DNA from: CALFML01 sp044222245
GTDB lineage: Bacteria > Myxococcota_A > Polyangia > Palsa-1104 > JAEUJZ01
Direction: 5' to 3'
DNA: 64,000 nt
NCBI GenBank assembly: GCA_044222245.1
Contig: JBGANQ010000002.1
Coordinates: forward strand, 173,840-237,839
In this document: one piece after another, positions 1-9,957 of the stretch
Layout: the number at the start of each line of letters is the position of its first letter
How positions within the stretch are numbered: the first letter of the stretch is position 1
The notes under the pieces: generated by a model
What the model saw: the letters and a program-made list of their open reading frames with translations, nothing else
Databases searched by the model: none
What the model was told of the DNA's origin: nothing
Position numbers and translations under genes: made by a program

Positions 1-2
1 TC

Positions 3-881
3 GCCCAGCTGCGCAAGGCGCTCGGCACCGGCGGCCCGCCGGTGCGGCTGTTCGTCAGCCTGCCGCTGCCCGCCGAGCAGCTTGCGGCGCTGCCGCTCGG
101 CAAGCCGGGCAGCAGCAAGAGCGTCGAGGTGACCCCCGAGCCGAGCCGCGCCGACTACTGGCTGGTGGGGCGGGTGGGCGCGAGCCGGCCGGAGTTTGCC
201 TGGGTCCTGCCGGGAGCGGACAAGGACTCGCGGCCGGGCGTGCCGCTGCGCAGCGAGTGGGTGGGCCTGGGCGAGGGCAGCTTCGGCGCCGCGCTGGGCG
301 ACGCGGCGCTGCGCCTGGCGCGCCTGAAGACCTGGCAGACCATCGACACCCCGCCGGGCGACCGCTTCCCCTACCGGCTGCAGCTGCAGAACCTGCAGAC
401 CAAGCAGTTCGTACCGCCGGGCACCCCGGTGCGAAATGGTGAGACGTACCGGCCGGTGCTTTTGGCAAGCGGCGCGGTGGCGAGTGTCCAGCCGCGCTAC
501 GTCTATCTGTTCGCCCTCGACAGCAACGGCGGCAGCAGCCTCCTGGTCCCTGGTCCGGGGATGCTGGCCGGTGAGAACCTGGTCCCGGACGCCCGCGATG
601 GCGCCGCCGCCCCCAAGCTGATTCCCATCGGTCAGGGGTTTGCGGTAAGCCCGCCGTTTGGCACCGACACGCTGGTGCTGCTGGCCAGCGCGACCGCGCT
701 GCCCGACCCATCGGTCCTGGTGATAAAGCCGCTGCACCGCGGCGTGCAGGCGGCAGAGCCGTGCCAGGATCCGCTGGAGTGTCTGATCTTCGGCATCAAC
801 GAAGGCCAGACGCGCGGCGGCCAGGCGGCGCCGGCCGACTGGTCGGTCGAGCGGCTGATTGTCCATAGCGTCGAGCGGTAA
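3..881 (+). CDS. C-terminal part of a DUF4384-domain protein (5' end outside window)
   Basis: The reading frame is open from the first bases of the window, so the GTG at 42 is probably internal and the real start lies upstream. About 292 residues are visible. The last 130 residues have the look of a DUF4384 domain: a section on being given a value 'LFALDSNGG', then a Pro/Gly-rich stretch, then 'GFAVSPPFGTD' followed by 'LVLLAS'. DUF4384 often follows a caspase-like (peptidase C14) domain in secreted or signalling proteins, but the N-terminal part is not in the window, so enzyme activity cannot be judged. It ends in a converging arrangement with the SWIM gene, with a hairpin between them. Confidence 0.7.
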   Translation, partial: AQLRKALGTGGPPVRLFVSLPLPAEQLAALPLGKPGSSKSVEVTPEPSRADYWLVGRVGASRPEFAWVLPGADKDSRPGVPLRSEWVGLGEGSFGAALGDAALRLARLKTWQTIDTPPGDRFPYRLQLQNLQTKQFVPPGTPVRNGETYRPVLLASGAVASVQPRYVYLFALDSNGGSSLLVPGPGMLAGENLVPDARDGAAAPKLIPIGQGFAVSPPFGTDTLVLLASATALPDPSVLVIKPLHRGVQAAEPCQDPLECLIFGINEGQTRGGQAAPADWSVERLIVHSVER

Positions 882-889
882 GTAGTTCC

Positions 890-940
890 CGCAAGCTGGA
901 AAGCTGGCAAGCTGGCGGACGGACACCGCGGCAGCTTGCG
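890..940. terminator. Hairpin between two convergent genes, with short tandem repeats in the loop
   Basis: The 9-base arm CGCAAGCTG at 890-898 is perfectly complementary to CAGCTTGCG at 932-940. The loop holds three near-identical 7-9 base units built on AAGCTGG (892-916). There is no T-run on either side. Its place just after the stop codon of the plus-strand gene and before the stop of the minus-strand gene suggests a shared transcription end, but this is inference from structure only. Confidence 0.4.
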
Positions 941-959
941 CGGTGAGAGGCGATTTCGT

Positions 960-1976
960 CTATCCGGAGAGCAGGTGGGTGAGCTGGCGGCGCACTGAAG
1001 CCGTGGTGTCGTAGACACCTCTTGTTCCCGAAGGGACGAGCAGTCCGGTGCGCAGCCACAGGGCTATCAGGGACGCGGCGACGCCGCTTTTGAGCAGCTC
1101 CTGGCGGGACATCTGGGCGCGGATCTTGGTCCGTGGGCGCGGCGCGGGCGGGCGGGACTTGGCTCTTTGTACGCTGCGGACCGCGGCAGCCTTGGCGGGC
1201 GGCGGGGACGCGGGCGGCGGCGGGGACGCGGGGCTTGGGGTCGCGCCGGGGTCGAGCTCGATGCCGAACAGCTCGGACAGCTCGGCGTCGGCGAGCGTGC
1301 TGCGCCGGGGTGAGGCGGCGCCGCGGCTCAAGGTATGGGCGGTGCTGGCCCCGGTGATGAGCTCCAGCTGGTCGACCTGGCGCAGGCGGAACAGCAGCTC
1401 GGGCTCGGCGTCCAGGCGCGCCCCGACGCCGTAAAGCGTCGCCGCGACGTGCTTGCACAGGCTCGCCACATCGGGGCACGAGCACTCAAGCCGGAGCTCG
1501 CGCGGGCCTGGGAACAGGCCGCTGCCCTTGCGGGTGATAAGCTCCATGACCCCCTGCGACAGCCGGCCGCGCAATAGCTCCACCAGGGAGTCGATGCGCC
1601 CGGCGCACTGCTTGATCAGCGCCTGCCACGGGGCGCGGGCGATGGGACTGATGGTGATCTGGATGCGATAAAGCTGCGAGCCCATGACCAGCGCGCTGAT
1701 CTTTCCCGGCTCGATCTGCAGGTCGAGGACCGAGCCGTTGCGGACGTAGGTGCGGCCGCGCGGCAGGCGATTTTCATAGTCACTGTACGACTCCAGGTTG
1801 TCGCACCAGGCGCGGCCCCAGAATGTGGTCGCGATCGTCCGTCCGGACAGCACGACCGGCGCGGTGCGCCTTCCCTTTTTGTGCAGGGAGGCGAGCTCGC
1901 GCGCGGCGCGGCGACGGCGCTCGGCGACCGGGACGTAGGGGGCGAAGCCGCCGTAGGCCGATTCATAGTATCCCAT
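960..1976 (-). CDS. SWIM zinc finger protein
   Basis: A 338-residue protein with a SWIM-type zinc-binding motif (C-x-C-x7-C-x-H, seen as CSCPDVASLCKH) near residue 170-185. SWIM domains bind nucleic acid or protein. The C-terminal third is low in complexity (Ala/Pro-rich) and then ends in a small helical segment. The start is supported by a strong AGGAGGAG ribosome binding site 7 bases before the ATG. It lies 46 bases downstream of the SNF2 ATPase gene on the same strand; SWIM/SNF2 neighbour pairs are common in bacteria and are thought to work as one nucleic-acid remodelling unit. The exact substrate is not known. Confidence 0.88.
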   Translation of the reverse strand: MGYYESAYGGFAPYVPVAERRRRAARELASLHKKGRRTAPVVLSGRTIATTFWGRAWCDNLESYSDYENRLPRGRTYVRNGSVLDLQIEPGKISALVMGSQLYRIQITISPIARAPWQALIKQCAGRIDSLVELLRGRLSQGVMELITRKGSGLFPGPRELRLECSCPDVASLCKHVAATLYGVGARLDAEPELLFRLRQVDQLELITGASTAHTLSRGAASPRRSTLADAELSELFGIELDPGATPSPASPPPPASPPPAKAAAVRSVQRAKSRPPAPRPRTKIRAQMSRQELLKSGVAASLIALWLRTGLLVPSGTRGVYDTTASVRRQLTHLLSG

Positions 1977-2022
1977 GCCAATGCTCCTCCTAACTTGCAG
2001 CTAACTTGCCGGCTCTGCGGCT

Positions 2023-4767
2023 TCAGCTCTCAGTGAGCGCGCTGCGGATGTCCAGCGACACCAGGCGCAAGAGCTCGTCATCCTGGAGCCCGGTGAGCAG
2101 CGCCTCACCGCCGCCGCTGAGCAGCTCGTGCGAGAGCTCCTGCTTGGCGGCGATCAGCGAGTCGATGCGCTCCTCCAGGGTGCCGCGGCAGACGAACTTG
2201 TGGATAAGGACGTTCTTTTTCTGGCCGATTCGATAGGCGCGATCGCTGGCCTGCGACTCGACCGCCGGGTTCCACCAGCGATCAAAGTGGATGACATGGG
2301 AGGCCGCCGTCAGGTTCAGCCCGGTGCCGCCGGCCTTGAGGGACAGGACGAAGAACGGCGGCCCGAGCTCGCTCTGGAAGGCCTGCACCAGCTGCTGCCG
2401 CTGCTTGACCGGAGTCTCGCCGTGCAGGACCAGGCCGGGCTGGCCGAAGATGCAGCGCAGGAACTCGGCCAGCGGCTCGGTCAGCTCGCGGAACTGGGTG
2501 AACACCAGCACCCGCTCCTGGCGGCTGGCGATCGGCTCGCACAGCTCGCGCAGGCGGGCGAACTTGCCGCTGTCCTCGGGGGCGTAGACGCCGTCGCCCA
2601 GCGACTGCGAGGGGTGGTTGCACAGCTGCTTGGCGCGCAGGAGGAAGCTCAGGATGACGCCGCGCCGCTGCTGGTCCTTTTCGACCTCGGTGAGCTGGGT
2701 GCGCAGGGCCGCGACCGCCTGCTCGTAGAGCACCGCCTGCTTCTTGCTGAGGGCGCAGTAGGCGACAAGCTCGGTCTTGTCGGGCAGGTCGGCGATGATG
2801 CGCTTGTCGCTCTTGAGGCGGCGTAGCAGGTACGGGCGGATGAGGTTGCGCAGCGGGCTGTAGTCCTGCTTGTCGGAAAGGCCCCGGGTGAACTGCGCGA
2901 ACACCTTGGCCGAGCCGAGCAGGCCTGGGCAGAGGAAGTCATACAGCGACCACAGGTCGCCTAGCCGGTTCTCGACCGGGGTGCCGCTGAGCGCCAGGCG
3001 GGTGCGGCTGCGCAGCGCCTTGACCGCGCGCGTCTGCTTGGCAGCGGGGTTCTTGATCGCCTGCGCCTCATCGAGGATGACGAGCTCAAAGCGGCCGGCG
3101 GTAAACCCCGGGGCGCGGGCGACCGTGCCATAGGTGGTGATGCACAGGTCGACCTCGCCCAGGTCGGCGGCGGACAGCGCGGCCAGCTCGGCGGCGGACA
3201 TGGCCGAGGGGTGGGCGACTAGGGCGCGCAGGCTGGGGGCGAAGCGCCGCAGCTCGGCCTGCCAGTTGCCAAGCAGCGAAGCGGGGACGACAAGGAGGCT
3301 CGGCAGCCGCGCTCCACCGGCCGCCGGCCGCGCCCGTCGCTTGAGCAGCAGCAGCGCCAGCACCTGGACCGTCTTGCCCAGCCCCATGTCGTCGGCCAGG
3401 CAGCCGCCCAGGCCGAGCTGATCGAGCAGGTACAGCCACTTGAGGCCGGCCTGCTGGTAGGGCCGCAGGGTCGCCCGCAGCTCGGGCCCGGGGTCGGCCG
3501 GACCGAGGCGCTCGGGATCGCCCAGCCCCGCCAGCACGCCGGCCAGGAAGTCGCCGGCGATGACCTGCGACCACTGCGCGGTAGCGGCGTCGGCAAGCGC
3601 GGTGTCCGACTCGGTGACCGCGGCGCCGGCGAGCAGGCGCATCGCCTGGACGAACGTGAGCTCGCCCTGGGCGGCGGCCTGCTGCACCGCCTGCCAGTGC
3701 GCGAGCGCCTGGCTGAGCTTTTCGCGATCGACCTCGACCCAGCGGCCCTTGATGAGGGCCAGGCCAGCGCTGCTGCGCAGGATCTGCTGCCACTCGGCGG
3801 CGCTAAGCGTCTCGCCGTCCAGGGTCAGGCTGACCGAGAAATCGAGCAGCGCCTCGGCGCCCAGGGTCGCGGCGGGGTTTTTGCCCACGGTCACGCTCAC
3901 CTGCGGTCGCGGCGGCTTGCGCGCCTGCCAGAAGTCGGGCACGCGGACGATGACGCCGCTGTCCTCGATCGCCGGCACGTCCTTAAGGAAGGCGTAGGCC
4001 TCGGCGGCGGTGAAGCCGAGCGGCTGGAACAGCTCGCCGCTGTCGACCAGCTTGCGGATGAGCGGACTGTTGCTGGCGGCCTTGTGCACCGGCGACAGCA
4101 GCGCGAGCAAGGCCCGCTTGTCAGAGGCTTCGGAGTACTCTGCCAGCGCCTTGCCGAGCGGCAGGTGGGCGACCTGGGTCTGGCCCGACAGGCGGCTGGC
4201 GTAGGTCGCCAGGAAGGCGAAGGGGAGCTCCGGGTTGCGCTTGTTCTCGACCAGGTGGAAGCAGACGCGGCCGACCAGGTTCCACAGCGGGTTCTTGCCC
4301 GCCAGGTACTCCTTTACGCTGCCGGCGTAGGCGGCAAGCTCGGCGCGCACGACCTCCAGCAGATCATTCCACAGGCGGCCAAGGAGCTCGGCGTTCAGGT
4401 ACTCTGCCCCGCGCAGCGGCGGCGCCGTGCTGGCCAGCGCACCGAGGTCGGCGGGCGGCGGCACGGTGACGCGGGCGCGCAGCTCTTCCAGATCTGCGGT
4501 GGCGCACAGGGCGGCAAGGAAGCGGCGGCACAGCTCGCGGAAAAAGCCAAAGTCGGGGGGCAGGGCGGTGGACAGCTCGGCGGTACCCAGGTGCAGCAGG
4601 AACGCGCCCGGACCGGCAGCGTGCGCTTTGCGCAGCCGCTGCGCCAGCTGCGGCGATAGGGAGTATTCCGGAGCTCCGGAAAGGGACTCCGGAGTTAGAT
4701 GGATCTGTCCGCCAGGAGTTATGGACAGGCTGAGTTCGCTGACGGACAGAGCGGCAACAGCAGACAT
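2023..4767 (-). CDS. SNF2-family DEAD/DEAH-box ATPase (helicase-like)
   Basis: A 914-residue protein with the full SNF2 motor: motif I GLGKT near residue 463, motif II DEAQ near 565, motif III 'LSGTPVENR', and a C-terminal helicase lobe with 'GGTGLNL', 'HFDRWWNPAVE' and the arginine-finger region 'DRAYRIGQ'. The first 400 residues are the bacterial SNF2-associated region rather than a recognised nuclease. Expected role: ATP-driven translocation on duplex DNA or displacement of bound proteins. It is the upstream gene of the SNF2-SWIM pair. The start ATG follows directly after a short intergenic stretch shared with the divergent transporter gene. Confidence 0.92.
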   Translation of the reverse strand: MSAVAALSVSELSLSITPGGQIHLTPESLSGAPEYSLSPQLAQRLRKAHAAGPGAFLLHLGTAELSTALPPDFGFFRELCRRFLAALCATADLEELRARVTVPPPADLGALASTAPPLRGAEYLNAELLGRLWNDLLEVVRAELAAYAGSVKEYLAGKNPLWNLVGRVCFHLVENKRNPELPFAFLATYASRLSGQTQVAHLPLGKALAEYSEASDKRALLALLSPVHKAASNSPLIRKLVDSGELFQPLGFTAAEAYAFLKDVPAIEDSGVIVRVPDFWQARKPPRPQVSVTVGKNPAATLGAEALLDFSVSLTLDGETLSAAEWQQILRSSAGLALIKGRWVEVDREKLSQALAHWQAVQQAAAQGELTFVQAMRLLAGAAVTESDTALADAATAQWSQVIAGDFLAGVLAGLGDPERLGPADPGPELRATLRPYQQAGLKWLYLLDQLGLGGCLADDMGLGKTVQVLALLLLKRRARPAAGGARLPSLLVVPASLLGNWQAELRRFAPSLRALVAHPSAMSAAELAALSAADLGEVDLCITTYGTVARAPGFTAGRFELVILDEAQAIKNPAAKQTRAVKALRSRTRLALSGTPVENRLGDLWSLYDFLCPGLLGSAKVFAQFTRGLSDKQDYSPLRNLIRPYLLRRLKSDKRIIADLPDKTELVAYCALSKKQAVLYEQAVAALRTQLTEVEKDQQRRGVILSFLLRAKQLCNHPSQSLGDGVYAPEDSGKFARLRELCEPIASRQERVLVFTQFRELTEPLAEFLRCIFGQPGLVLHGETPVKQRQQLVQAFQSELGPPFFVLSLKAGGTGLNLTAASHVIHFDRWWNPAVESQASDRAYRIGQKKNVLIHKFVCRGTLEERIDSLIAAKQELSHELLSGGGEALLTGLQDDELLRLVSLDIRSALTES

Positions 4768-5020
4768 TTACTGTGCGTAGCAGTAAGCCCACTTGGGAAT
4801 CACGTCAACCGGATATTCCGGTTTCGCTTCCCACGCAAAAGTCGAGTCCGATTGTCCTCTGCTGAGGCCGCAGTGGCACCGCAGCTTGGGAACCGGCGCA
4901 GCGCGCCCAAGCAAGATCCAAAAAAGATCCAATCAGGGCCAATCAAGCTCGGGACTTGCGGCGGCGGGAGCGCGTGTTAAGTTGCCGCGTTGCCCGCGCC
5001 GGGCCGCAGCGAAGGTCGTG

Positions 5021-5737
5021 ATGACGCCACCTCAGCCAGAACACCCCAACACCCGCCACTACAAATACTACGACTTCATCATGGCCGCCTTCGTCGCGGT
5101 GCTCTTGTGCTCAAACCTCATCGGCGCCGGCAAGAGCTGCGCGATCTTTGGGCTGAAGTTCGCCGCCGGCAACATCTTTTTCCCGATCAGCTACATCTTT
5201 GGCAACGTGCTTACCGAGGTCTACGGCTACGCCCGCGGGCGCAAGGTGATCTGGGCCGGCTTTGGCGCGCTGCTGTTCGCTGCCTTCATGTCGCAGGTGA
5301 TCATCCACCTGCCGCCAAACCCCGATGAGCCGCTCAACAGGCTGTATCAGCCGGCGATCGAGATGGTCTTTGGCAACAGCTGGCGGATCATCGCCGCATC
5401 TGTGGTGGCGTTCTGGGTGGGGGACTTCGCCAACTCGTACGTGCTGGCCAAGATGAAGCTGTGGACGCGCGGCCGCTACCTGTTTACGCGCACGATCAGC
5501 TCGACGGTGGTCGGGCAGGGCCTGGACAGCATCATGTTCTACCCGCTGGCGTTCCTGGGCATCTGGGCCCCGGGCGAGATGATGAAGATCGTCCTATTTA
5601 ACTGGGTGTTCAAGGTCTCGGTCGAGACGGTGCTCACGCCGGTCACCTACGCGGTGGTGGGCTTTCTCAAGCGCGCCGAGAACGAGGACTACTTCGACAG
5701 CGAGACCAACTTCACGCCGTTCTCGCTGAGTGACTGA
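5021..5737 (+). CDS. yhhQ: Queuosine precursor transporter (YhhQ/DUF165 family)
   Basis: A 238-residue inner-membrane protein with about six hydrophobic segments. The family signature 'NLIGAGKSCAIFG', 'FGNVLTEVYGY' and the later 'WVGDFANSYVLAKMK' and 'STVVGQGLDS' segments are present. Family members import queuosine precursors (preQ0/preQ1) for modification of tRNA wobble guanine. The frame extends upstream to 4793, but the hydrophobic protein begins cleanly at ATG 5021 with GAAGG five bases before it; the upstream residues look non-coding. It converges with htpG across a strong hairpin. No queuosine synthesis gene is adjacent. Confidence 0.88.
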   Translation: MTPPQPEHPNTRHYKYYDFIMAAFVAVLLCSNLIGAGKSCAIFGLKFAAGNIFFPISYIFGNVLTEVYGYARGRKVIWAGFGALLFAAFMSQVIIHLPPNPDEPLNRLYQPAIEMVFGNSWRIIAASVVAFWVGDFANSYVLAKMKLWTRGRYLFTRTISSTVVGQGLDSIMFYPLAFLGIWAPGEMMKIVLFNWVFKVSVETVLTPVTYAVVGFLKRAENEDYFDSETNFTPFSLSD

Positions 5738-5741
5738 GAAG

Positions 5742-5785
5742 GGCCTGCCCGGCGGCCCCGGGGGTGTTAGGCCGCCGGGCAGGTC
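5742..5785. terminator. GC-rich bidirectional hairpin between yhhQ and htpG
   Basis: A perfect 14-base-pair stem: arm 5744-5757 (CCTGCCCGGCGGCC) pairs with 5770-5783, loop 12 bases. It begins 6 bases after the yhhQ stop codon and precedes the htpG stop by about 50 bases. No U-run follows on either strand, so it is not a textbook intrinsic terminator, but place and symmetry suit a shared transcription end. Confidence 0.6.
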
Positions 5786-5837
5786 GGCAGAGCGGCCCAC
5801 GCGCCGCCCTGCTTAGGTGGAACCGGACAGACCCTGG

Positions 5838-7826
<1,989 letters not shown>

Positions 7827-7903
7827 GCTAGCTTGCGTAATCACCGGCTTGCCCAGGATCAAGAGCTAATTCGCGCGCGCCCACCTTTGCTGGCGATCGA
7901 CTT

Positions 7904-7948
7904 GCTTCCGGGCTCGCTTCCGGGCTCGCTTCCGGGCTCGCTTCAGGC
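7904..7948. repeat. 12-bp tandem repeat (about 3.7 units)
   Basis: The unit GCTTCCGGGCTC is repeated exactly three times from 7904 to 7939, then a broken copy runs to 7948. It starts about 80 bases upstream of the htpG start and ends across the stop codon of the membrane-protein gene on the same strand. The unit length is a multiple of three, but the array is outside both reading frames except for the last few bases. Confidence 0.9.
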
Positions 7949-9454
7949 GCCCGCTGCCGCCTGCGCCCGCCGCCGCCCGCGGGTCCGGGCCAGGCTGCCG
8001 AGCAGCGCTAGGGCGACGCCGTAGACCAGATAGGACTGCAGCACCCCGCCCCAGTACTGCGCCAGCGAGCCCTCCAGGGTCACCGCCACGCTCTGGGCGA
8101 AGTACAGGTGCAGCGCCAGCGCCCCGGTGCCGGCCTGCGGGTGGGCGAAGACCTCGTCCATGCCGCGCAGAAGAAACCCAAGGCCCATCAGAAGGACCAG
8201 ACCGCCGACGACGCCGAAGTTGATGTAGGCCTCGGCGATCTGCGACAGGCCGACCATGACGTGGGCGGTGCCCGACTTGGTGGTGTAGCCGTAGAGCACC
8301 GCTGCCCAGACATCGGCGTACTGGGCGATCGGCTTATCGGGGTAGAACACCCGTGGCATCAGCGCGTAGCGCAGGTACCTGTAGGTCGCACCGCCCTGGT
8401 AGGGGATCGCCTGCGGGGTGAGCTCGATGGCGTTGGCCAGCTGCAGCGCTGCGCCGGTGCGCGCCGCGGCGACCTTGACCGACTGCTGCTTGTCGGTGGG
8501 CGCCGACAGCTCGCTGCCCAGCCAGTGCTGCACCGTCAGATCGACAAATAGCAGCGCCCGCGCGCTCAGGGTCATCTCGCTCTGGCGGTCCCACACCCGG
8601 GCGCGGAACTCGCCCTTGACCGGCTGCAGCAGCAGCACCGCGCCGAGCGCCGCCACCACCGGCCACAGCCGGGCGCGCCGGCAGATCACCAGGTTGGCGA
8701 GCACGTAGATAAGCAGCGGCTTCATCAGCGGCGTCAGCACCCCGCGCATCAGCGCCACCAGCGCCGCGGCGCCAAACAGGCCCCAGAATAGCAGCCGCCC
8801 GCTTCGCCCGCCGCCGCGCGGCCGCAGGGTCGGCAAGAGCACCATGGCGAAGCCGAGATCCGAGGGGGTGAGCACGGCGATCACGCTCACCGCCGGCTGG
8901 TACACGGTCAGCTCGCGGCGCATCCACAGCACATCGGCGAGCAGCGACAGGGCGACGATGCCGGTGCCGACCACCCGCAGCGGCAGCGCCGGCACATCGA
9001 GCCGCGGGTGGGGCAGGGCGCGCCCGAGGTTGAGCGCCCCCGCCAGGTGCCAGCCGAGGTAGATCGCCGGGGTGGCGAGCGCCGCCAGCAGCATCGCCAG
9101 GTCGACCGCGGCCTCGCTGAGGCGCGCCTCGCCCCAGCGCAGCATGAGCCGGTCTTCGTGAAACACCGCCAGGTGGTAGAACACCGCGGCCCACATGCCG
9201 GTCGCCACCACTGTGCTCACCCGCGCCCCGCGGCGGGTGAGCAGCCACAGCGTCGGAGCCAGCGCGCCGCCCAGGCCCAGCCAGGCGAGCAGGCGGGCGA
9301 GCACGCTGAAGCGCTCGGTGGCAAAAAACAGAAACAGCGGCAGCATCGCCGCCATGCCGATCGCAAAGGCCAGCACCAGCGGCGCCGCCGGCCGCGGTCG
9401 GGCATCGGCGAGCGGGGTCGGCCACACCTGGCTATCGGCGCCCGCGCCCAGCAC
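7943..9454 (-). CDS. Polytopic membrane protein, O-antigen polymerase-like
   Basis: A 503-residue protein dominated by about 12 hydrophobic segments, with one larger loop in the second half containing 'KGEFRARVWDRQ' and 'RYALMPRVFYPDKP'. This layout and the 'MPR-F-PDKP' loop resemble Wzy/O-antigen polymerase-like proteins that join polysaccharide repeat units at the periplasmic face, but no firm family motif is visible, so this is a resemblance rather than an assignment. The GTG start follows immediately after the TAG of yjbQ with no gap, which suggests translational coupling. There are no glycosyltransferase genes beside it. Confidence 0.7.
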   Translation of the reverse strand: MLGAGADSQVWPTPLADARPRPAAPLVLAFAIGMAAMLPLFLFFATERFSVLARLLAWLGLGGALAPTLWLLTRRGARVSTVVATGMWAAVFYHLAVFHEDRLMLRWGEARLSEAAVDLAMLLAALATPAIYLGWHLAGALNLGRALPHPRLDVPALPLRVVGTGIVALSLLADVLWMRRELTVYQPAVSVIAVLTPSDLGFAMVLLPTLRPRGGGRSGRLLFWGLFGAAALVALMRGVLTPLMKPLLIYVLANLVICRRARLWPVVAALGAVLLLQPVKGEFRARVWDRQSEMTLSARALLFVDLTVQHWLGSELSAPTDKQQSVKVAAARTGAALQLANAIELTPQAIPYQGGATYRYLRYALMPRVFYPDKPIAQYADVWAAVLYGYTTKSGTAHVMVGLSQIAEAYINFGVVGGLVLLMGLGFLLRGMDEVFAHPQAGTGALALHLYFAQSVAVTLEGSLAQYWGGVLQSYLVYGVALALLGSLARTRGRRRAQAAAGA

Positions 9455-9916
9455 CTAGTCCAGCACCTCGCCATGCACCTGGCCCAGCACCTGAACTATC
9501 AGCTCGCGCCGGTGGGGACCGCGGCGGTGCTCCCACAGGTAGATCCCCTGCCAGGTGCCAAGCCCGAGCGCGCCGTCGAGCAGCGGGATGCCGAGCGAGG
9601 TCTGGGTGAGCGCCGACTTGATATGCGCCGGCATGTCGTCGGGCCCCTCGGCGTCGTGCTGGTAGCGCGCTCCCGGCTGGTCGCCGTCGGGTATAAGGCG
9701 GCAGAAGAAGCGCTGCAGGTCGGCGCGCACGGTGGGGTCGGCGTTCTCCTGGATGACCAGGCTGGCCGAGGTGTGGCGGACAAAGACCGTGCATAGCCCA
9801 GAGGCAAGGCCGGCGCGCTCGACAACCGCCGCCACTTGCGCGGTCAGCGGGTGCAGACCTGGCCCCGGGACCTGCACGGACAATCGCTCCTGGTGGATTC
9901 GCACAGGGCGCAGCAT
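9455..9916 (-). CDS. yjbQ: YjbQ-family protein (UPF0047; secondary thiamine-phosphate synthase-type)
   Basis: A 153-residue protein with all the signature blocks of the YjbQ family: 'HTSASLVIQENADP', a middle 'EGPDDMPAHIK' block, and 'LGTWQGIYLWEHR' near the end. Members have a small beta-sandwich fold with a conserved His-rich pocket and can replace thiamine-phosphate synthase weakly when overproduced; their main role is not settled. It is the first gene of a pair with the membrane protein, and it is divergent from the aldehyde dehydrogenase with only about 40 bases between the two starts. Confidence 0.92.
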   Translation of the reverse strand: MLRPVRIHQERLSVQVPGPGLHPLTAQVAAVVERAGLASGLCTVFVRHTSASLVIQENADPTVRADLQRFFCRLIPDGDQPGARYQHDAEGPDDMPAHIKSALTQTSLGIPLLDGALGLGTWQGIYLWEHRRGPHRRELIVQVLGQVHGEVLD

Positions 9917-9957
9917 AACACCTAGGACAGGCCCTTTGCCTGTGCTAGCGTTCGCGT

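Noticed and set aside
2128..2826. Plus-strand frame opposite the SNF2 gene
   Set aside because: Shadow of the helicase frame: Leu/Gly/Gln-rich with no domain, while the minus strand has complete SNF2 motifs.
4768..5020. Possible preQ1 riboswitch before the queuosine transporter
   Set aside because: No preQ1-I or preQ1-II consensus (short stem followed by an A-rich tail that pairs back) was found; only short A-rich direct repeats are present.
7904..7948. CRISPR array
   Set aside because: The repeated units are adjacent without spacers and far too short; no cas gene is nearby.
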